From: Acidaminococcus hominis
Lineage (GTDB): Bacteria > Bacillota > Negativicutes > Acidaminococcales > Acidaminococcaceae
Assembly (NCBI RefSeq): GCF_021044795.1
Contig: NZ_JAJNOP010000009.1
Reading direction: 5' to 3' (one strand)
DNA length: 64,000 nt
Positions 59,608-64,000 of the stretch are shown here, one piece after another. Every line of letters starts with the position of its first letter. Position 1 is the stretch's first letter. The position numbers were made by a program, and so were the translations under genes. Below the pieces are notes generated by a model. The model did not search any database and was not told the DNA's origin. It saw only the letters and a list, made by a program, of their open reading frames with translations.

Positions 59608-60552
59608 CTAGAGTGCGCCCAGGGCCTGAAGGCCATAAATCCACAAAAACAGGGTAATAAAGGAAAAGGCGCAGGAAAAGATCACCGTATCCCCAGCCAG
59701 TTCCCCATCGCTGCCCATCTGCTGGGCCATGGCAAAGGAAGCCACAGCAACGGGCGTCCCGGACATGGCCAGAAGGCTGGCCAGTTCAATGCCCCGAAAG
59801 CCCAGGGCAAGCCCCGCGCCTACCACCAAAAGCGGCGCCAGCACCAGCCGGGCCACCACACTGATGGTCACTTCCTTCAGCTCGCTGTAGGCTCCCTGGA
59901 GGGTAAAGGAAGCCCCCAGCACCACCAGGGCGAAAGGCGTGGTCACGGACGCCAGCTGGTGAATGCATTTTTCCACCAGGGCCGGCAGGTCAAAAGGCAG
60001 CAGCTTGCAGCAAAGGCCCAGAATGGCCCCGATAACCATGGGATTGTGCAGGACTCCGGCCAAGATGTGTCCCGGCCGGATGTCCGGGGTATCGCTGCGA
60101 AAACGCTCCAGGGTAAAGATGGCCAGCACGTTGTAGATGGGCACCACAAAGGCTGCCAGCATCATGGGTACGGGCACGGCGTAGGCCCCGTAGATATTCT
60201 CAATCAGGGGCACCCCCAAAAGGATAAAATTGCTCCGGTAGATGGCCTGGATCATGGCACCCCGTTTCCGGTTGCTTTTTACAAAACGGACCACCAGAAA
60301 GTAGCCCAGACAGTAGACGGCCAAAAGGGACAGGACCCCGTACAGGATAAAGCTGGGGGTAATCAGCTGGGAAGCCTGGGTAAAGTACACGGACGCAAAC
60401 ATATTGGCCGGCAGGAACACCCCAAACAGCAGCCGGTTCAGTTCCGACACGGCCCGGTCCCCCAAGTGCAGCTGGTGCCGGGCAAACAGTCCCGCCAGCA
60501 TAAAAAGCAAAAGAGGCGCTACTGCGTTAAATGCGATGCCAAAGTTTCCCAT
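59608..60552 (-). CDS. AEC family transporter, copy 2
   Basis: This 314-residue paralogue of the gene at 58420 has the same length and motifs (LLFMLAGLFARHQLHLGDRAVSELNRLLFG, IYRSNFILLGVPLIENIYGAYA, TPFALVVLGASFTLQGA, SGTPVAVASFAMAQQMGSDGELAGD). The ATG at 60552 after GGGAAGGG matches the start of copy 1 (MGNF). Substrate unknown, probably a carboxylate. The 242-bp gap to copy 1 contains palindromes rather than a terminator. Confidence 0.93.
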   Translation of the reverse strand: MGNFGIAFNAVAPLLLFMLAGLFARHQLHLGDRAVSELNRLLFGVFLPANMFASVYFTQASQLITPSFILYGVLSLLAVYCLGYFLVVRFVKSNRKRGAMIQAIYRSNFILLGVPLIENIYGAYAVPVPMMLAAFVVPIYNVLAIFTLERFRSDTPDIRPGHILAGVLHNPMVIGAILGLCCKLLPFDLPALVEKCIHQLASVTTPFALVVLGASFTLQGAYSELKEVTISVVARLVLAPLLVVGAGLALGFRGIELASLLAMSGTPVAVASFAMAQQMGSDGELAGDTVIFSCAFSFITLFLWIYGLQALGAL

Positions 60553-60693
60553 ACCCTTCCCTTCTTCCCGCTGTGACCTGTAACGCATAAAAGCCTTCTT
60601 CTATTCTTTTACGGCACACAGGTCCAAATCCCTGCATGGGGGCGGAAATCGCTTGAAGGAAAAGGGAGGAAACTTCCTCAGGTCCCAATAAGG

Positions 60694-60737
60694 CAAAAAA
60701 AATCCCTGTCCCCACTCAGGAGGACAGAGACTTTTTT
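60694..60737. terminator. Intrinsic terminator after rubrerythrin
   Basis: AAAAATCCCTGTCC pairs imperfectly with GGACAGAGACTTTTTT, with T-tracts on both strands, 16 bp after the rubrerythrin stop. Confidence 0.85.
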
Positions 60738-60753
60738 GCAAAGCCGGGAAGGC

Positions 60754-61302
60754 TTATTTGCTGAAGTAACGAGCCAGCAGGCCATCGAATACACGACCAT
60801 GGCGAGCTTCGTCTTTGCACATTTCATGAACCGTATCATGGATGGCATCGTAGCCCAGTTGTTTAGCCAAGGTAGCGATTTCTTTCTTGCCAGCGCAAGC
60901 GCCTTGTTCTGCAGCAGCTCTCATTTCCAGGTTCTTCTTGGTGCTGTCGGTAACGACTTCGCCCAACAGTTCAGCGAACTTGGAAGCGTGTTCTGCTTCT
61001 TCAAAAGCGATGCGTTTATAAGCTTCTGCAACTTCCGGATAGCCTTCACGATCGGCTACACGGGACATAGCCAGGTACATACCAACTTCGGAGCATTCAC
61101 CAGTGAAGTTTTGACGCAGGCCTTCCAGAACTCTTTCATCAACGCCTTTGGCTACGCCAACTTTATGTTCGTCAGCGTATTCCTTAACGCCGTCTTTCAT
61201 TTCATCGAATTTGTCTTTAGGAGCGCCGCATTGAGGGCACTTTTCCGGAGCTTCTTCACCTTCATAAATGTAACCGCACACTCTACAAATGAATTTTTTC
61301 AT
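60754..61302 (-). CDS. rbr: Rubrerythrin with N-terminal rubredoxin domain
   Basis: This 182-residue reverse-type rubrerythrin detoxifies hydrogen peroxide with electrons from NADH-linked donors. The N-terminal rubredoxin domain has CRVCGY and CPQCG (four Fe ligands). The four-helix diiron domain has ECSEVGMYLAMSRVAD, FEEAEHASKFAELLGE, EMRAAAEQGACAG and CKDEARHGRVF. The ATG at 61302 opens the rubredoxin; an upstream in-frame opening covers the leader repeats. The domain order is the one found in anaerobic clostridia and relatives. Confidence 0.95.
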   Translation of the reverse strand: MKKFICRVCGYIYEGEEAPEKCPQCGAPKDKFDEMKDGVKEYADEHKVGVAKGVDERVLEGLRQNFTGECSEVGMYLAMSRVADREGYPEVAEAYKRIAFEEAEHASKFAELLGEVVTDSTKKNLEMRAAAEQGACAGKKEIATLAKQLGYDAIHDTVHEMCKDEARHGRVFDGLLARYFSK

Positions 61303-61331
61303 AATATAAGCCTCCCCTAATTTTTTGGTTC

Positions 61332-61371
61332 CCTTCAGCTCTATACATAGACCTTCAACACTATACATAGA
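61332..61371. repeat. Two tandem 20-bp repeats in the rubrerythrin leader
   Basis: CCTTCAGCTCTATACATAGA (61332-61351) and CCTTCAACACTATACATAGA (61352-61371) are adjacent direct repeats with a CTAT..ATAG dyad in each. They lie between promoter and gene, so they may be an operator for an oxidative-stress regulator, but they do not clearly match a PerR box. Confidence 0.7.
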
Positions 61372-61416
61372 TTTGAAAGGAATCGTTTTTGATATTTATT
61401 ATCCTTTACGACCTTT

Positions 61417-61444
61417 ATTATAGCAGTTTTTCTGCCGAATGCAA
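61417..61444 (-). promoter_or_regulatory. Rubrerythrin promoter
   Basis: TTGCAT (61439-61444) and TATAAT (61417-61422) are separated by 16 bp on the minus strand. The leader is about 110 nt and contains the tandem 20-bp repeats. Confidence 0.8.
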
Positions 61445-61539
61445 GAGGTTTTTTTAGAATTTTTTTCTATTTTTTCTCTTACCATTTTAACAATACATAT
61501 AATTATTATAAAATTCAGCAATTATGTTGCAACTGGAAC

Positions 61540-61584
61540 AAAAACAGGACCATTTCCCTGCTGCTGCAAAGGAAACGGTCCTGC
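61540..61584 (-). terminator. Intrinsic terminator after argC
   Basis: CAGGACCGTTTCC/GGAAATGGTCCTG forms a 13-bp stem with one wobble, followed by T5 on the minus strand, 15 bp after the argC stop. Confidence 0.88.
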
Positions 61585-61598
61585 TCACGGCTTGGCGC

Positions 61599-62522
61599 TT
61601 ATAAATCCAGGCCTTCTTCCGGGGCAAGCCCCAGAGCAATATTCATGTTTTCAATGGCGGCGCCGCTGGCCCCCTTCCCCAGGTTGTCAAACTGGGCGGA
61701 CACAGTGAACCGCTCTTCATTGCCGGCAATGTAGATTTTCAGGGAATCCTTACCGGCCAGGTTGTTGGAACCCAGCATCTTGGGCAGTTCTTCACTGGTC
61801 TGCACCTGAATGAAAGGCTGCTTGCCGTAAAAGTCAGCAAACAGCTTCCGCAGGGCGGCCAGGGGCAGGCCCTGGGTGTTGGCAAAGCCGGCGGTAACCA
61901 GCATGCCGCTGTAGTAGGGTGCCACAATGGGCAGGAAAATGGGTGCCGTGGTGAGTTTGGCGTATTTGGCAATTTCCGGCAGGTGCTTGTGCTTCTGGTT
62001 CAGCCCGTACAGCCGGGGAGCGTCCAGTTCCGGATCGTGGAGATTTTCGTACTCGGCAATCATCTTTTTGCCCCCGCCGGAATACCCGGTAAGGGAAGTC
62101 AGGGTATACAGCCCGTCAGCGGGAATCAGCCCAGCAGCCACCAGGGGCGCCAAAACGGCAATGGAGCCAGTGGCGTGGCAGCCCGGATTGGCAATGCGGG
62201 AACTATTGGCAACGGCACTGGCGTAGGCATGGCCCAATTCCGGGAAACCATAGGCCCAGCCGTCGCTGCAGCGGAAGGCCGTAGAGGTATCAATGATTTT
62301 GGTGGGGCAGTCCTTGGCAGCCTCCACAATTTCCTTGGAAGCCGCATCGGGCAGGCACAGGAAGGCCACGTCCGCCTGGCTGATTTTTTCCAGCCGTGCC
62401 TGGGTATTCTTCCGCAGGGCGCTGTCAATGGACAGCAGTTTGATATCGCTGCGGCGGGCCAGGCGCTCAGCCAGGCGCAGGCCTGTAGTTCCTTCTTGTC
62501 CGTCGATAAATACTTTAAACAT
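61599..62522 (-). CDS. argC: N-acetyl-gamma-glutamyl-phosphate reductase
   Basis: ArgC reduces N-acetylglutamyl phosphate to the semialdehyde in arginine synthesis, using NADPH. The 307-residue protein is the short (type 2) form, with FIDGQEGTTGLRLAERL at the N-terminus, VAFLCLPDAAS, IDTSTAFR, the catalytic cysteine in ANPGCHATGSIA, and LTSLTGYSGGGK. The ATG at 62522 follows AAGGGGTG; a longer in-frame opening upstream is AT-rich promoter DNA. No other arg gene adjoins it. A TATAAT lies about 50 bp upstream and ArgR control is plausible. Confidence 0.95.
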   Translation of the reverse strand: MFKVFIDGQEGTTGLRLAERLARRSDIKLLSIDSALRKNTQARLEKISQADVAFLCLPDAASKEIVEAAKDCPTKIIDTSTAFRCSDGWAYGFPELGHAYASAVANSSRIANPGCHATGSIAVLAPLVAAGLIPADGLYTLTSLTGYSGGGKKMIAEYENLHDPELDAPRLYGLNQKHKHLPEIAKYAKLTTAPIFLPIVAPYYSGMLVTAGFANTQGLPLAALRKLFADFYGKQPFIQVQTSEELPKMLGSNNLAGKDSLKIYIAGNEERFTVSAQFDNLGKGASGAAIENMNIALGLAPEEGLDL

Positions 62523-62728
62523 GGTACACACCCCTTGCCTCTGTAATTTCTTTATTGAAATGAAAGTAGCCCTATTATAGCACAAATTTCCTAAAATGTT
62601 ATATTTTTGCAAAATTATTTTTCCGTTTTCTCTCAAAAAGCTCTCTCAATTCCGAAAAAAAATTTCTTAACAAAGGGAAATTATCCCCGTTTATTCACAC
62701 TTTTTCACCGTTTTTTACCATTTAGGGC

Positions 62729-62772
62729 AAAAAAATACAGTGGACAGGCATTAACCCATCCACTGTATTTTT
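62729..62772 (-). terminator. Intrinsic terminator after the metal ATPase
   Basis: AAAAATACAGTGGA pairs with TCCACTGTATTTTT, overlapping the stop of the P-type ATPase gene at 62771. Confidence 0.9.
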
Positions 62773-64000
62773 ATGCTTCTTTTACGAATAAACACCGCAT
62801 GGCGTTCAGCACGGCCAAAATCAAAACGCCGGTATCGGCGAAAATGGCCACCCACATATTGATAACCCCCAAGGCGCCCAAAATCAGGGCCACAACCTTG
62901 ATGCCGATGGCAAGTACGATGTTCTGGTACACAATGCTCACGCACTTCCGGGCAATCCGAATGGCTTTGCTGATTTTCAAGGGATCGTCGTCCATCAGCA
63001 CCACATCTGCAGCCTCAATGGCTGCATCGGAGCCCAGGGCCCCCATGGCAATGCCAATATCCGCCAGGGAAAGCACCGGAGCGTCGTTGATGCCGTCCCC
63101 CACAAAGGCTACCTTGTCCTTGGGGTTCTTCTTTTGAATCAGTTCTTCCACCTTTTCCACCTTGCCGGCAGGAAGCAGCTCGCTGTACACCTTTTGGATG
63201 CCCAGTTGCTGAGCCACAGCGTCGGCAATCTTGCGGGAATCCCCGGTGAGCATGATGACCGCCTTCACCCCAGCTTCCTTCAGCTTGTCGATGGCCAGCG
63301 CCGCGTGGGGTTTAATCTTGTCTGCAATGAGGATATGACCGGCGTACTTGCCGTCCACAGCCAGATGCACCAGGGTGCCCACCATATGGCAATCCATATA
63401 GGAAACTCCCAATTGTTCCATGAGCTTGCCGTTGCCGGCTGCAATCTGGTGTCCGTCCACTTCTGCCAGGACCCCTTTGCCGCTGAGCTCCTGGATGTTT
63501 TTCACCCGGCTCCGGTCCAGTTCCCGTCCGTAGGCCTTCTGAAGGCTTTTGCTGATGGGATGGGAGGAGGCGCTTTCGGCCAGGGCGGCCAGTTCCACCA
63601 CCTGTTTCTTTTCCAGGGGTGTATGGTGGATGCCGCAGACTTCAAAGACCCCTTCCGTCAGGGTCCCGGTCTTATCCATAACCACATAGGCCGTATTGGC
63701 CAGGGTTTCCATGTAGTTGGCACCCTTAATTAGAATGCCCTGCCGGCTGGCGCCCCCAATTCCGGCAAAGAAGCTTAGCGGAATGCTCAGTACCAGGGCG
63801 CAGGGGCAGCTGATAACCAAGAACAGCAGGGACCGGTACAGCCAAGTTTCCCAGGAAGGAGGCAGGCCCAAAAACGCCACCCGTACCAGAGGCGGCAAAA
63901 GGAACAGTGCCAGGGCACTGCCGCAGACCACCGGGGTGTAGACCCGGGCGAATTTGGAAATAAAGACCTCCGACTTGGCCTTCCGGGAACCGGCGTCTTC
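62771..64000 (-). CDS. P1B-type heavy-metal ATPase, C-terminal part (runs off the window)
   Basis: The reading frame is open to base 64000 (SRKAKSEVFISKFARVYTPVV precedes the first internal start codon), so the gene begins beyond the window. The visible 409 residues include the transmembrane metal site SCPCALV, the phosphorylation site MDKTGTLTEG, an SSHPISKSL (HP) motif, GDGINDAPVLSLADIGIAMG and the two final membrane helices. CPC with this tail fits Zn/Cd/Pb exporters (ZntA/CadA) rather than Cu pumps. The N-terminal metal-binding domain is not visible. Confidence 0.94.
   Translation of the reverse strand, partial: EDAGSRKAKSEVFISKFARVYTPVVCGSALALFLLPPLVRVAFLGLPPSWETWLYRSLLFLVISCPCALVLSIPLSFFAGIGGASRQGILIKGANYMETLANTAYVVMDKTGTLTEGVFEVCGIHHTPLEKKQVVELAALAESASSHPISKSLQKAYGRELDRSRVKNIQELSGKGVLAEVDGHQIAAGNGKLMEQLGVSYMDCHMVGTLVHLAVDGKYAGHILIADKIKPHAALAIDKLKEAGVKAVIMLTGDSRKIADAVAQQLGIQKVYSELLPAGKVEKVEELIQKKNPKDKVAFVGDGINDAPVLSLADIGIAMGALGSDAAIEAADVVLMDDDPLKISKAIRIARKCVSIVYQNIVLAIGIKVVALILGALGVINMWVAIFADTGVLILAVLNAMRCLFVKEA

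Overview
The window reads as a chromosomal segment of an anaerobic, low-to-mid GC Firmicute, most likely a Negativicute (Acidaminococcus-like). This is inferred from gene content: the asp23-amaP-DUF2273-nusB-xseAB-ispA-dxs-tlyA-nadK-argR-recN order typical of Firmicutes, an N-terminal-rubredoxin (reverse) rubrerythrin, a short HisG with HisZ, SpoVS, and Firmicute-type riboswitches. I could not run a database search, so the genus is a guess.

Layout. 0.6-8.8 kb is an AT-rich type I restriction-modification locus (hsdR, hsdM, a frameshifted hsdS) facing a second hsdS body and a tyrosine recombinase. The two hsdS genes share a perfect 99-bp inverted repeat and a shorter central one, which is the architecture of an invertible, phase-variable specificity system. 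9.6-12.56 kb is a 3-kb stretch without a credible gene. It is packed with octamer clusters, pentamer and 11-mer tandem repeats, a DnaA-box match, and several families of hairpin modules. Relatives of these modules recur at 0.35, 16.1, 17.5-18.3 and 20.6 kb.

12.6-16.0 kb holds the NAD operon nadA-nadB-nadC, followed by a secreted Yellow/MRJP-like beta-propeller protein. 18.4-22.4 kb holds glmS, with a glmS ribozyme in its leader, and glmM. glmM follows a compact histidine operon (22.4-30.4 kb: yerC-like TrpR-family regulator, hisZ, G, D, C, B, H, A, F, IE). Divergent from it is a SAM-I riboswitch with terminator controlling metN-metI.

32.6-35.2 kb carries three exported or membrane-anchored proteins of unknown function. 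35.3-38.5 kb is an Mg2+ P-type ATPase under an M-box riboswitch, with a 37-codon membrane peptide gene just downstream, followed by a MATE exporter. 40.0-43.0 kb is a TM1266-like regulator plus a taurine/sulfonate-type ABC transporter behind a structured leader that ends in a terminator.

43.0-55.0 kb is a long minus-strand housekeeping run covering isoprenoid precursors, exonuclease VII, a TsaD paralogue, NusB and the Asp23 envelope-stress cluster. 55.6-57.6 kb is a MoxR ATPase/VWA pair. 57.7-60.6 kb holds two tandem AEC transporters with a TetR regulator. The window ends with rubrerythrin, argC and the 3' part of a P1B heavy-metal ATPase that runs off the right edge. Most genes lie on the minus strand.
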